From: Prunus persica
Lineage: Eukaryota; Streptophyta; Magnoliopsida; Rosales; Rosaceae
DNA: 64,000 bases
Reading direction: 5' to 3'
NCBI RefSeq assembly: GCF_000346465.2
Contig: NC_034009.1
Span: forward strand, 40,496,370-40,560,369
Of this stretch, positions 53,760 through 64,000 are shown one piece after another. The notes beneath the pieces are model-generated. The model was not told the DNA's origin. It did no database searches and saw only the letters and a list, made by a program, of their open reading frames with translations. Numbering within the stretch: position 1 is the stretch's first letter; the number at the start of each line of letters is the position of its first letter. Position numbers and translations under genes: made by a program.

Positions 53760-56700
53760 AAAATAAAAAAATAAAAGCTCAAAACGATAAACTGAGAGTG
53801 TAAACAGTGTAAATCTCAGTGACTGTACAAATTAAGGTCATTTTAAGGGTTAGATGGGTCATTTGTCTGGTGGCCTTCAATTACCTAGCAGTAAAAGTCT
53901 TATATTAAAGGCTTGGGCGGGCCATGGATTTGACATTGTCTGTGCCTTCTTCTTGGAAAAAGCATTATTAGTTTTTGTGCGTTTGCATCCTCGTCATTCA
54001 TGTGTAACACAGAAAGTTTAGAGTCAAAATAATTGAGATATGATATGATATCAGCAAAATACATTTAACTTACTTTTTCCACACAAAGAAATAAATTAAA
54101 TCAGTAATCTTTACCAAAAAAATAAGAAAAATGAAACAAATAATAATAATAATAATAATAATCAAAGACAATAGAGGATCTTAATTACCACAAAGAATTG
54201 TTAACCAATCATAGTATTAGAGTGGGTTAGGCAGGGACATTGTGGCGCGACTCTCAAAGTCTGTGGAGAAGGGGACAAAAAAAGCTTCCAAGAGACAATG
54301 AGGAGGTGGCAAATTGTGTGCGAGCTCGGATTGTAATTGAAAGGCCAACACCAATTGATCAAAACTTTGCACAGCAACAACAGCCAAAGGGGAAAGAAGG
54401 TGTGCCGCTGGTCTTCAGCTCTTTCGAATAAAGGGAAAGAGAGCTGCCAATGTTGAACCAAGATTATATGTATTTGTAGTAATCTTTCCTAGTGTGAACA
54501 TTAGTATGTGCACAAATTTGGACAACGATGATATTACGTGTGGGAGTAAAACTTAGTCCTCGACTCAAGAAAACAATTCCTTAGCACCGTAAACTAGGGG
54601 GAGTGAAGCGACATGATTTTTATTTTTATTTTTTGAGAGAAGATTGTATTTCATTAAACTGCAAGGATTAGTATGTTAACAACGGCCTCGTTAAAACCTT
54701 TTCATAGAAAACAAAATCCCAGGGTAGAAAAGAGTACCATCTATGCTATTGACTAAACAGAATAGTCAAACAATTGATACGAAACAGACAAACCTAAAAC
54801 TCAAACACAAAACCCTTAAAACAACATATCGGCTAAACCTATAGTGCCAAACCGGCTAAACATGAACCCAACGCAACTCAACATATTCCCGTCATTGCAA
54901 CTCTAAAACCTATGTCGAAGAATGACAACGTGAGTCAAATTCTTGTGTATGTGGGTTAAAAGTTGACGATGATAATGTTTTATGGCGACTACTTCCACAC
55001 TATAAAACAAAATAATAAAGCAAGATAAATGGAAAAATGGAGGGGAGGGGCAAAGGAGGAAGGCGAGACAAGAATAACAAAAGAAAATTGGCAAAGCCTA
55101 GACGATGAACCAGGTTTATTTTTTTATAACTACCTTATTATTTTGGGTGGGTAAACCCTAATCATGACCTCAGGTGCTTTAAACCCAAAGCCTACTTTTA
55201 AGTCTACACCTTCTAGAAGTAGTAACAACACGTTAAATTTTGCAGCTCACCGTGTGGATGCTCTAGTGCTTTTCCCAGTTGACTTTTTTTTTTGGGGTGG
55301 TAATTTGAGGAAATGCAGTGCAACTTTGTTCATTATGAATTCATGGAATGACAAGAGTGGACCTGAGTCAAATGAAATTAATATGATATTCAAGTCCCCC
55401 TACTAATCATTAATTAAAGGAGGCATATAATCATAGTGATATTATTTTATATGTTTTATTAAAATGGAGGAAGGAAACTTTGTACAAAATCAAAGCAACC
55501 CCATTAAAATATAAGCCCAAAGATTTCCAGAGGATTTATATGATATACAATGAAAGATTGATTGGATACTCATTTTAGACTTCATAACCTTGTCCTTGTC
55601 CACCAGATGCTAGTACATTTCGCGCAAGATTTTCTGAAGATTTCAGTAGTGTTAACTTTATTCTAAAATGGTGAAATAATTCGATGGAATTCAGTGTTTA
55701 TTCGTAAGGGCAACGCCCAATATTTGTACAAGACAATGAAGGAAATTAACCAAAGATGAAAATATAAGTCTAAAATACAATCAGGAAATGCAGGCATGTT
55801 CCTTCCTTCTCTAAATACAATAAAGGCGTTATTGCATTTAGTGGGGGATTCAGAAATTTTTCAGGGAAAGATGCAACATTTAAAAGGCTAAATTTTTTTT
55901 TAAAAAAAAATGTTAGACAACCAAATACTTTTAAAATTTAAACAATTCTAATGACATTTATAACTCATGAAAAAAATAAAATTATAAATGAAAAAGTAAA
56001 GAGCTGAGACGTTTTTAGTCCGACAAAGCGAAGCATAAGCATCAAAGCATTAATGGGTAAGCTTTTTGAGACATAAATTGTTTTGACAAGAAAACTTTAC
56101 AAATCTACTAATTATTATTGAAGCATAATAATCAGTTTAATATAATCAAATATAAATACTAATTGTCATCTAAGCGCAATAATCAATCCCAAAATATAAA
56201 ATACTCAATTGGCCATACAAGATCTAAAAAGGAGAGGGAACATAAAAATGAGAGAAATAAACTGTAAAAGCCACATGAAATATGACCTAATAATTATCTT
56301 CAAGACGTTATGTATACTTAAATTTGCACCGGAGAAAGCTTTGAGAGATTTGTTAATTGATCATGGCATAATAATAAAAAGGTTTTTTTGGTTGGAGGAT
56401 AATAAAAAGGTTCAAGCAGTAATTTGCCAAAGGCATAATTGCATCAATACTGCGCGTTTCATTAAAAGGAAACAAAAACAATGCGAAGACGACGTCGTTT
56501 GCACTACAGAAAAATGAAAACAAAAAAACCCTAGTCATCTTCCTCGTTTGAAAGGCCTTGCAACACGCCTCAGGAAAGAGGGGCATTGACTGCACGACTG
56601 GACCTAGCTAGTCAACTGAAAGCCATGCAACATTTTACCCAAAAAAAAAAAAAAAAAGCCATGCAATATTTCCAGGACCCAAGTCCACATGAATTATTAA

Positions 56701-56771
56701 ATTGTTTGACTGCTTTAGAACAGACATGGAAATTGTTTATACCTAATTAAACGGCCTATTTCCACAGGACA
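53760..56771. other. Gene-free tail of the duplication array
   Basis: It contains an (AAT)n run at about 54141-54162, a segment at about 54640-54740 with GGCCTCGTTAAAACC that looks like a retrotransposon relic, and a last array marker GAGTCAAATGAAATTAATATGA (about 55366) with no gene after it. Open frames at 54240-54431 and 56209-56517 are unrecognised. Confidence 0.5.
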
Positions 56772-57206
56772 TGTGGACAGGATCCACTCTGATCACAGGG
56801 CCCCTACGGCATGCTCACTACCGAAGCTATATATCTTGGCCCTTTTTACCAACAGACACGTGTCGTGTTCACAATCCATGCCTGGAGTCTCACATCGGAA
56901 AAATGAGCACAAAGCACACCTCCCAAGGTCTATATAAGGAGACCCATATCCCCAAAAGGAAAAGAAGAAGAACTAACGGTACGCTATCGTGTGATCTGTC
57001 AGTTAACCTTACTAAATCCATACTCATTTAGGCATCGGAGAGCCTTCGGCCGGTACCGCACCGGTACCCCAAGGATTTACCGAACGCGTCCTTTTGCAGG
57101 TACTTGACCCTCTGGAGTGGACCACTTACCAAGGACAGGGACCTACCGAAGGGACATTTTGACTAAGTTGACGAATTACGTATCAAACCACTTTTTCGCA
57201 TCAACA
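56772..57206 (+). repeat. Probable 5' LTR of the gypsy element (left end uncertain)
   Basis: It ends CATCAACA immediately before the primer-binding-site-like sequence. It includes a TATA box. The proposed start TGTGGACAGG is a guess, as no second LTR is available for comparison. Confidence 0.5.
56931..56938 (+). promoter_or_regulatory. LTR TATA box
   Basis: TATATAAG preceded by AAGGTC, in the middle of the probable LTR, consistent with the element's own promoter. Confidence 0.6.
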
Positions 57207-57262
57207 GTTTGGCGCCGTCTGTGGGAAACCAAAAAATCATCAACCCACAATCCCCTAAGCAC

Positions 57263-58003
57263 ATGGGGACCACTTCAAAACAAACGTTCCTAGCGGAAGA
57301 GGGGGTACCGTTCGGAAGGCAGAGCGGAGCTAGCCCAGCGCTACCTCCAAACACTCCCTTCGGAAATGCCCCCGCTACCCAAACGGCTGCCGAAGTCGAG
57401 ATGGCAGCCCAAATCGCATCCTTACGGAAGGACATGGCGAGGCTTCAGGAACACAACAACTTCCTTTCGTCCAAAGTGGACGAAACCCAGCAGTTGCTTC
57501 ACCAGCAGCAACCGCAGAACATACAGACAACTCGCTCTTCCGAGAGCTTGCAGAACCCCCGCGGGAAGAACAAACGCGCGAAGGTAGCGAAGGCAACGCC
57601 CGCACCTTCCAAAGAGTTAGTGGTTCCGGCACCCCGGGATCAGCCGCACATCCCAAGGAAGGTCTACACCGATTGCCGACATCGGATTAACGACCGGGAG
57701 CATCGCACTAACGATCGGGAGCCAGAGAGAGAGGGGTCACCGATCAGGATTGGCGCTCGAATAAGGGAATCACGGATGAATAACCTAGGGGATAAGTCGC
57801 CTATTCGGAAGGTCAGGGGATTGGGCCCCGCCGAGTCTTCGGAGTCCGAGTACATCCCTTCCAAGACACTTCCCCCCGACTACCGTTCGGAAACACCATC
57901 GCGGTATGCGGGGGATAATTCACTAAACCTACAAAGACAATCGGAAGATTACGGTTCCGAAGAAGTCCCTAGCCGAGACCCCATGATCCGACTCCTTTTT
58001 TAG
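57263..58003 (+). pseudogene. Gypsy gag N-terminal part, ends in in-frame TAG
   Basis: The first in-frame ATG is at 57263 (MGTTSKQTFLAEE), just after the primer-binding site. It is a coiled-coil and Arg/Glu/Ser-rich N-terminal gag region of 246 codons. It ends MIRLLF-TAG at 58001-58003. The same frame continues at once as KVQKMENDN into the capsid domain, so the TAG interrupts what reads as one gag-pol frame. It may be a point mutation or, less likely, a read-through stop. Confidence 0.8.
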
Positions 58004-61000
58004 AAGGTCCAGAAAATGGAAAATGACAATGCGCGCTCCCAAGAACCGGAATGGGGAAAGCTTCGGCCCGGACCGTTCACAAGGCGCATCCGGGATTCTC
58101 GGCAAGACAGGGAAGTGCAGCAACTGCGTATACCGTTCTACACAGGAACGGAGGACCCTTTGACACACCTCCATTCATTCCAGTCCGCTATTGGATGCAA
58201 GGGCTTGAGCGATGAGGGGCAGTGCCTGCTATTCCCGTCTTCCCTTACCGGGGCAGCCTTGAACTGGTTCTACCGTTTAGAGCCGGAAACGGTAGCATCC
58301 TTTGATGAGCTGAAGCAGATCTTCCTCAATCACTTCATGATCCAAACGGACCGTCTCTACTCCGCCGATGATCTGTACACGATTCGGCAAAGGGAGGACG
58401 AACCGTTGAGAGAATACGCGGCGCGTTTCAGTCACGAGTACTCAAGGTGTCCGGAAACGGATGATAGGGCAGCCTACGGCGCCTTCAAGAGTGGCCTTCG
58501 GTCCTCTCATTTTCGATACCTGGTGCACAGTAGCAACTGGCGCACGTACGATGAACTGATGAAGCAGGCAGCAATCCACGCCAAGGCCGAATACTTCAAC
58601 TCGAAACCCACGATTTCGGCACCGCAAGGAAATGCGGAACCAAGTGCCTATCCGGCAAGGGCAACGCCTTATGAGCGAGTCGACACCTACTCGGCAGGTC
58701 ATAAGAGGAAGGATGATCGTGCAGATCGAAGGGAGCACCGAAAGAAAGAAAAAGGGAGGTACAGTCGCAACGACAACCGAGCCCCCCTGCCGAATCGGGA
58801 TCATGGCAATGAGGTCTTCACCCTGTTGAATACTACCTACGAGGCCGTCCTGATGAACGAACAGGAAAAAATACCCAAGCCGAATCAACGAAGGCCCAAT
58901 CGGCAAGACAACCGGGATACCGGTAAATTCTGCCGATACCATCAGCACAACAGCCATAATACAGAAGACTGCATAAGCCTGAGGAAGATCATCGAACGCT
59001 TGATCCGAGAGGGGAAGCTAGACCAGTATATCGCCCGGCAGCCAACGGCGCCGGAGCCGAACGCAAATCGGCAGATAAACATGATAAGCACTATCAGCGG
59101 CGGCCCAACCATCGCAGGACTGAGCAATCGCTCGATGAAGCAGTACGTGCGTGCCGCACAGTTTCCCCAGGTGTTCGGCATAGAGGTGAATCGCCACCAT
59201 GAAACACCGAAGGATCATTGGGAGCCAATCACGTTTTGCAAAGAAGAGGAACAGGGCATTCTCTATCCCCACGACGACCCAATGATCGTCCGAGCAGAAA
59301 TTGCCGATTACGATGTAGGGAGAGTACTGATTGATACAGGGAGCTCGGTAAACGTAATCTTCGCCAAAGCTTTCCGAGAAATGGGAATACAGGACAGCCA
59401 GGTCAACCGGCAGTTGACGCCTTTGCTAAGTTTCTCCGGGGACATGGTCCAACCGGTCGGTAGCGTAACGCTCCCAATTACCTTCGGCACCGCGCCAAAG
59501 AGAACGACGGTATATGACCAGTTCCTCATCGTTGACTGCCCGACGGCGTACAACGTCATTGTTGGGCGAACGACACTGACCAGGGTAAAGGCGCATCTCT
59601 CCCCACACATGCTGTTGATGAAATTCCCGACCCCAAATGGCGTAGGATCTGTCAGGGGAAATCATCTGAGCGCACGGACTTGCTACGCCACGGCGATCAA
59701 ATCAACCTCTCTCAAAATCCCAGACGAGACCATGTCTGTGCAGGGGATGCCGAACGGCAACGGACCAGTTGACGACCCAAGAGATGAGTCACCAACTCCT
59801 CATACGCAACCCGCCGAAGAACTGGAGACGATAACCCTGAGCGATGAACAGCCCGATCGTCGGGTTAAAATCAGTACCAGACTGACCCCCGCCCTCCGAG
59901 CGCAGTTTATAGACTTCTTACGGCACCATTCGGAAGTGTTCGCATGGTCCTACGAAGACATGCCCGGCATAGACCCTGAAATCATCAGCCATAAACTCAG
60001 CATTTTCCCAACCTACAAACCTGTAAGGCAGAAGCGCCGTTCGTATGATGCCGAACGGTACGAAGCCATGCGGACGGAAGTTGACAAACTTCAAACCATC
60101 GGCTTCATCAGGGAAGTTACGTACCCGGTATGGCTGGCGAACTCAGTCATGGTTCGAAAGGGTACAGGCGGCTGGAGAATGTGCCAAGACTACACCGATC
60201 TGAACAAGGCCTGCCCAAAAGACAGCTTTCCGTTACCCCGAATAGACCAGCTCGTGGACGCCACGGCAGGACACGAGCTGCTCAGCTTCATGGACGCCTA
60301 TTCAGGGTACAACCAGATTTTTATGCACCCCCCCGACAGCGAGCACACCGCCTTCATCACTGACAGAGGGTTGTACTGCTACAACGTCATGCCGTTCGGC
60401 TTGAAGAACGCGGGGGCAACATATCAGAGGCTTGTCAACAGAATCTTCACCGAACACATCGGCAGCATCATGGAGGTTTACGTTGACGACATGTTGGTGA
60501 AAAGCAGAACAGCCGAAGAACACCTGCACAATCTGTCTATCATGTTCGGTATCCTGAAGGGCTACCGAATGAGGTTAAACCCGATGAAATGCGCCTTCGG
60601 TGTGTCTTCCGGGAAATTCCTCGGATTCATGATTAGTCACAGGGGTATCGAAGCGAACCCCGAAAAAATAAAGGCCATCATCGACATGGAGAGGCCAAAA
60701 ACAACAAAGGACATTCAAAGCCTTACCGGACGAGTGGCTGCCCTGACTCGCTTTATATCCAAGGCTACCGACAAATGTGTACCGTTCTTTAAAGCCTTGA
60801 AAGGGGGCAAACGAAATATCTTATGGACTGCCGAATGTGATAAAGCATTTCAAGACTTAAAAGACTATATGGGCAGAGCACCTCTCCTGTCAAAACCACT
60901 GCCTGGGGAGATTCTTTACCTATACCTCTCGGTATCTAACACTGCCGTCAGTTCGGTGTTAATCCGAAAACCGGAGAGGGCAGAGCTACCGATCTTCTAT

Positions 61001-61909
61001 GTCAGTAAGGCACTCCAGAGCGCTGAACTTCGATATCCCCCATTAGAGCAGCTTGCACTAGCCCTGGTGATCTCGGCACGAAAACTTCGGCCATACTTCC
61101 AAGCACACGGGATCAAAGTCCTGACAAACCAACCGCTTCGGCAAGTACTCCAAAAACCAGAGACTTCCGGCCGATTGATCAAGTGGGCGATTGAACTCGG
61201 AGAATTCGATATACAATTCGTGCCAAGGCCAGCCGAAAAGGGTCAGGCCATTGCCGATTTCATCTCCGAGCTCACCCCACCAACGACACAGGAAATACCC
61301 GAGCCAGTTACCGAAACCGCAGCACCGATGGAGGTAGACGCCGAACGGCTCGACGCCTCAAATCCTGTATGGACTCTGCATGTCGACGGCTCGGCAAACC
61401 AACAGGGGTGTGGAGCAGGGTTGGTTCGGACAACACCGGAGGGACTCAAGATCGAGTACGCCCTCCGATTCAACTTCCGAACCTCCAACAATGAAGCAGA
61501 ATATGAGGCTCTCTTGGCCGGCCTTCGTTTAGCCAAGAGCATGAACGCAAAACAGATCAAGATACACAGTGACTCCCAACTCATTGTGAACCAGGTAACG
61601 GCGGACTTCGCCGCCAGAGACGCCTCCATGAACGCCTACCTTTCGTCCACCCACCAGCTGCTCCAGAGCTTCCGAGCCTATGAGATCAAACAGATCCCCA
61701 GGAGCGAAAACAGTCATGCCGATGCTTTGGCGCGACTAGCCTCGGCAATCAATGACAAAATCGGAAGAAAGGTGCCGGTGGAAATTCTTGCCCAACCAAG
61801 CACGGCAACCTCCGAAATATGTACCGTACGGTACGAGGATACGTGGATGTCCCCTATCTACTCATACCTAACCAACGGCACCCTTCCAGAGGACAAGGCC
61901 CAGGCCTGA
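58004..61909 (+). pseudogene. Gypsy gag-capsid, protease, RT and both RNase H domains
   Basis: 1297 codons from the ATG at 58016. Capsid (retrotransposon gag domain) at about 58130-58570; zinc-finger-like CRYHQHNSHNTEDC (C-x2-H-x4-H-x4-C) at about 58930; aspartic protease VLIDTGSSVNVIF at about 59325; RT with FMDAYSGYNQI (about 60290) and YVDD at 60479-60490; gypsy RNase H at about 60915-61260; archaeal-type RNase H WTLHVDGSANQQGCGAGLV from 61370 with HSDSQL and a final HADALARLAS. It ends with TGA at 61907-61909, where the same frame continues into integrase. A CGA-to-TGA change would explain it. Confidence 0.88.
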
Positions 61910-63079
61910 AAGCTTAGATACCGATCGGCAAGGTACACCGTCATCAACGACGTCCTTTACAAACGTGGCTACACGACTCCGTATCTCAAGTGCCTTACGG
62001 CAGAGCAGGGGAGCTACGTTCTCCGGGAAATCCACAATGGTGTTTGCGGCGATCACTCTGGGTCCCGGTCACTCGCACACAAGGCCTTTCGGCAGGGATA
62101 CTTCTGGCCGACCATGCACCAGGACGCCAATTCACTTGTGAAGAAATGCGATAAATGTCAGCGTTTCGGCAACATACAGCATATCCCCGCCGAACCCTTG
62201 ACACCGATCGTGAGTCCTTGGCCTTTCGCACAGTGGGGGCTAGACCTGATCGGTCCGATGCCACAAGGTAAAGGCCAGGTGAAATACGCTGTGGTTGCCG
62301 TCGACTACTTCACCAAATGGGTGGAGGCCGAACCTCTTGCAACCATAACGGCAGCAAGAGTAGAGGACTTCGTCTGGACTCACATTTGTTGCCGTTTCGG
62401 TATCCCGTACGCAATCATCACCGACAACGGCAGGCAGTTCGATTCGGAACTCTTCAGGCACTTTTGCACCCGCCTGAAGATCAACTTGTTTTTCGCATCA
62501 CCGGCCCATCCCCAGTCGAACGGTCAGGTAGAAGCGATAAACAAAATCATCAAGAAACTGCTAAAACGGCAGCTGGACAAAGCCAAAGGAGCCTGGCCAG
62601 AAAAGCTTCCCGAAGCGCTCTGGGCCATTCGGACTTCTTACCGAACGTCCACAGGAGAAACCCCTTTCTCTTTGGCTTTCGGTTCGGAAGCCGTTGTGCC
62701 GGTAGAAATTGGCGAACCTTCCTACCGAACGGAAACCTTCGCACCAGAACCAAATGAAGAAGCACTTTCTCTAAGCCTCGACCTCCTGGAAGAGCACCGA
62801 GCACATGCCAACCTTCGGAACGAAGCCTACAAGCAACGCGTCTCTCGGTATTACGACTCCAGAATCAGACACCGTTCATTCCGAGCCGGTGATTGGGTCA
62901 TGAGGAAGGTGTCCCTAGCAACTAAGGATGCCACGGAAGGAACCCTCGGACCTTCCTGGGAAGGACCTTACGAGATCATCGGTATCCTTCGATCGGGAAC
63001 CTACCGCCTAAGAGACTCCAACGGCAAGACCCTCGGTCATCCTTGGAACGTAGAACATCTCAAGTACTATTTCAAGTAA
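61910..63079 (+). pseudogene. Gypsy integrase, downstream of an in-frame TGA
   Basis: It continues the pol frame. HHCC zinc finger ending CDKCQRF (about 62148-62168), catalytic core with LDLIGPM, ITDNGRQFDS and the Glu of NGQVEAINK (DDE triad complete), and a C-terminal region with GDWVMRKVS and GPYEIIG, ending in TAA at 63079. From the internal ATG at 62114 the frame is fully open for 321 aa. No chromodomain is seen, which fits the Tat/Athila branch. Confidence 0.88.
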
Positions 63080-63499
63080 CCTAGCCTACGGCAGGACAGA
63101 GTTGCAACCTAGCCTACGGTAGGACAAAATTGTAAATGCCTTTCGGCAAAGATAAATAGAAAGCCTTCGGCACTATTGCTTCAGAAACTCTTGTTACAGT
63201 CTCTACTAGCCTACGGCTGCCAATATAAGCAAGATAACGTTCTGGGGCATCTCTACTAACCTACGGCAGGAGGTATTTTCGAAACTGTCACCCTACAGAT
63301 TCCATCGGAACTTGACAATTTCGAAAGCTACTTCTATAACGTTATAAATCCTATCGGCGATAAAACAAAATCAAATCGAAAAGACAAAAATAGACAAAAT
63401 ATGCACATCTAATTTAAAGATGCCCTCGGCATCAAGGCGTTCGGTACAGATACAAAATAACAATAAAAATAAGACAGGCTAAAACTATTACAGAGGCCC
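63080..63499. repeat. Repeat-rich spacer after pol
   Basis: A 28-bp unit CCTAGCCTACGG(C/T)AGGACA... is repeated twice (from about 63080 and 63108). Further CCTACGGCAGG, CCTACGGCTGCC and CCTTTCGGC/CCTTCGGC motifs are spread to about 63270. The spacer separates two ORFs that read towards each other. Confidence 0.7.
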
Positions 63500-64000
63500 T
63501 CAGGCTTCGTCAGCAGCAGCATCCTCCCCCTCGTAGTCTTCGATCATCTCCTCAGTTATTCCCTCGGGAAGGGGAGGGGGATCGGCAGCGAAGTTGAGGT
63601 TCAGCTTCTGACCAGGGTTGTACCGCTTGAATCGGTACAACATACCCGCCATCTCAGAGCCAACTTCCCTGTCCAGGAGGACAGTGAACTCCTCGGAAGA
63701 ACGGTATCCCTGGATTGCCGTTTGAACGGCAGCCTCAACCTCCGCAGCCTTGGTCCGCTCGGACTCCTGCAGAGCGTCCTGAACCGCCTTCGAGACGGCC
63801 TCGGCATCACGCGCTGCCATCCGCGCTGCCTCCAGAGCCGCCCGCGCTGCCTCCAGATCGGCCCGCATCTCGCCGACCGTCGCCTCCGAAGTGAGAGCCC
63901 GCCGTTCGACAGCCTCTTTCTCTTTTAGCAGCTGGGCGTGGTCCTGGATAGCCTTTCCAGCCTCGGCAACCTTAGCCCTGCCGTCGTCATAGGCCTTTTT
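63500..64000 (-). CDS. Antisense ORF of the Tat-type element (partial at window edge)
   Basis: Open from the window edge (64000) to the stop at 63500. It encodes at least 166 residues. The visible N-terminal side is a long Ala/Glu/Arg heptad-type coiled coil (RADLEAARAALEAARMAARD). The C-terminus is acidic and includes the conserved-looking LYRFKRYNPGQKLNLNF, then DPPPLPEGITEEMIEDYEGE. An antisense ORF at this position is known for Tat elements; its function is unknown. The frame is intact over the visible part and in the opposite direction to gag-pol. Confidence 0.75.
   Translation of the reverse strand, partial: KKAYDDGRAKVAEAGKAIQDHAQLLKEKEAVERRALTSEATVGEMRADLEAARAALEAARMAARDAEAVSKAVQDALQESERTKAAEVEAAVQTAIQGYRSSEEFTVLLDREVGSEMAGMLYRFKRYNPGQKLNLNFAADPPPLPEGITEEMIEDYEGEDAAADEA

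Larger units (their letters stand above)
56772..64000 (+). mobile_element. Ty3/gypsy retrotransposon, Tat-type, right end outside window
   Basis: In order: probable 5' LTR, primer-binding-site-like TGGCGCCGTCTGTGGGAA at 57210, gag, protease, RT, gypsy RNase H, an additional archaeal-type RNase H, integrase, a 420-bp repeat-rich spacer, and an antisense ORF. The second RNase H and the antisense ORF between pol and the 3' LTR are known features of the Tat group (for example Grande and Retand elements). It is markedly GC-richer than the host DNA. Only two in-frame stops interrupt 5.8 kb, so it is a young or recently active copy. The left boundary is uncertain because the 3' LTR is not in the window. 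Confidence 0.9.

Noticed and set aside
54240..54431. 63-codon frame with a QQQQ run (PIDQNFAQQQQPKGKEGVPL)
   Set aside because: It reads somewhat like protein but is short, isolated and unrecognised. It is not supported as a gene without transcripts or homologues.
41198..55400. Repeated marker phrases as a CRISPR-like array
   Set aside because: Spacing is kilobases, units are diverged and carry genes, and the organism is a plant; these are segmental duplications.
56209..56517. 102-codon frame on the + strand
   Set aside because: AT-rich, no recognisable motif, no paralogue in the window; probably chance.

Overview
This is a plant nuclear window from a eudicot. Gene density is low, intergenic DNA is AT-rich, introns are short GT-AG, microsatellites are common, and there are Ty1/copia and Ty3/gypsy LTR retrotransposons and TIR/MITE-type elements. 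Protein-level impressions fit a rosid, perhaps Rosaceae, but no species can be assigned from sequence alone. One 100-N assembly gap lies at 24417-24516.

Layout. (1) 0.4-10.9 kb: two conserved housekeeping genes head to head, the TRAPPII tethering subunit TRS120 (minus, 10 exons, 1200 aa) and the ALF4/glomulin-type cullin-ligase regulator (plus, 13 exons, 591 aa). Their start codons are 863 bp apart. (2) 12.1-15.0 kb: a 4-exon minus-strand gene for a small nuclear-type protein with a basic/coiled-coil segment and two DLN (EAR-like) motifs. Its large first intron holds an unexplained hydrophobic reading frame. (3) 18.2-22.8 kb: a tandem duplication carrying two copies of a proline-rich PNRC-motif gene; the second copy's flank has about 0.9 kb of inserted sequence. 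(4) 22.8-30.5 kb: gene-poor, with a clear TIR element (10-bp target duplication, hairpin ends) that contains the assembly gap. (5) 30.5-33.7 kb: a 10-exon receptor-like kinase. (6) 34.4-40.9 kb: a decayed copia element (304-bp LTRs) inserted inside a TIR element. (7) 41-56 kb: a degenerate array of segmental duplications with four copies of a short gene of unknown function, interleaved with at least four TIR/MITE elements. (8) 56.8-64.0 kb: a nearly intact Ty3/gypsy element of the Tat type (gag, protease, RT, RNase H, extra archaeal-type RNase H, integrase) followed by an antisense ORF that runs off the window.

The most distinctive region is 41-56 kb. Here gene copies record a sequence of events. 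An 83-bp palindromic MITE appears to predate duplication. A TAA-flanked element later landed between the TATA box and ORF of copy B. Copy B also lost a CT dinucleotide that shifts its C-terminus into a Leu-Gln repeat. The paralogue supplies the empty site. All calls were made by eye; family names rest on recognised motifs, and no database search was run.
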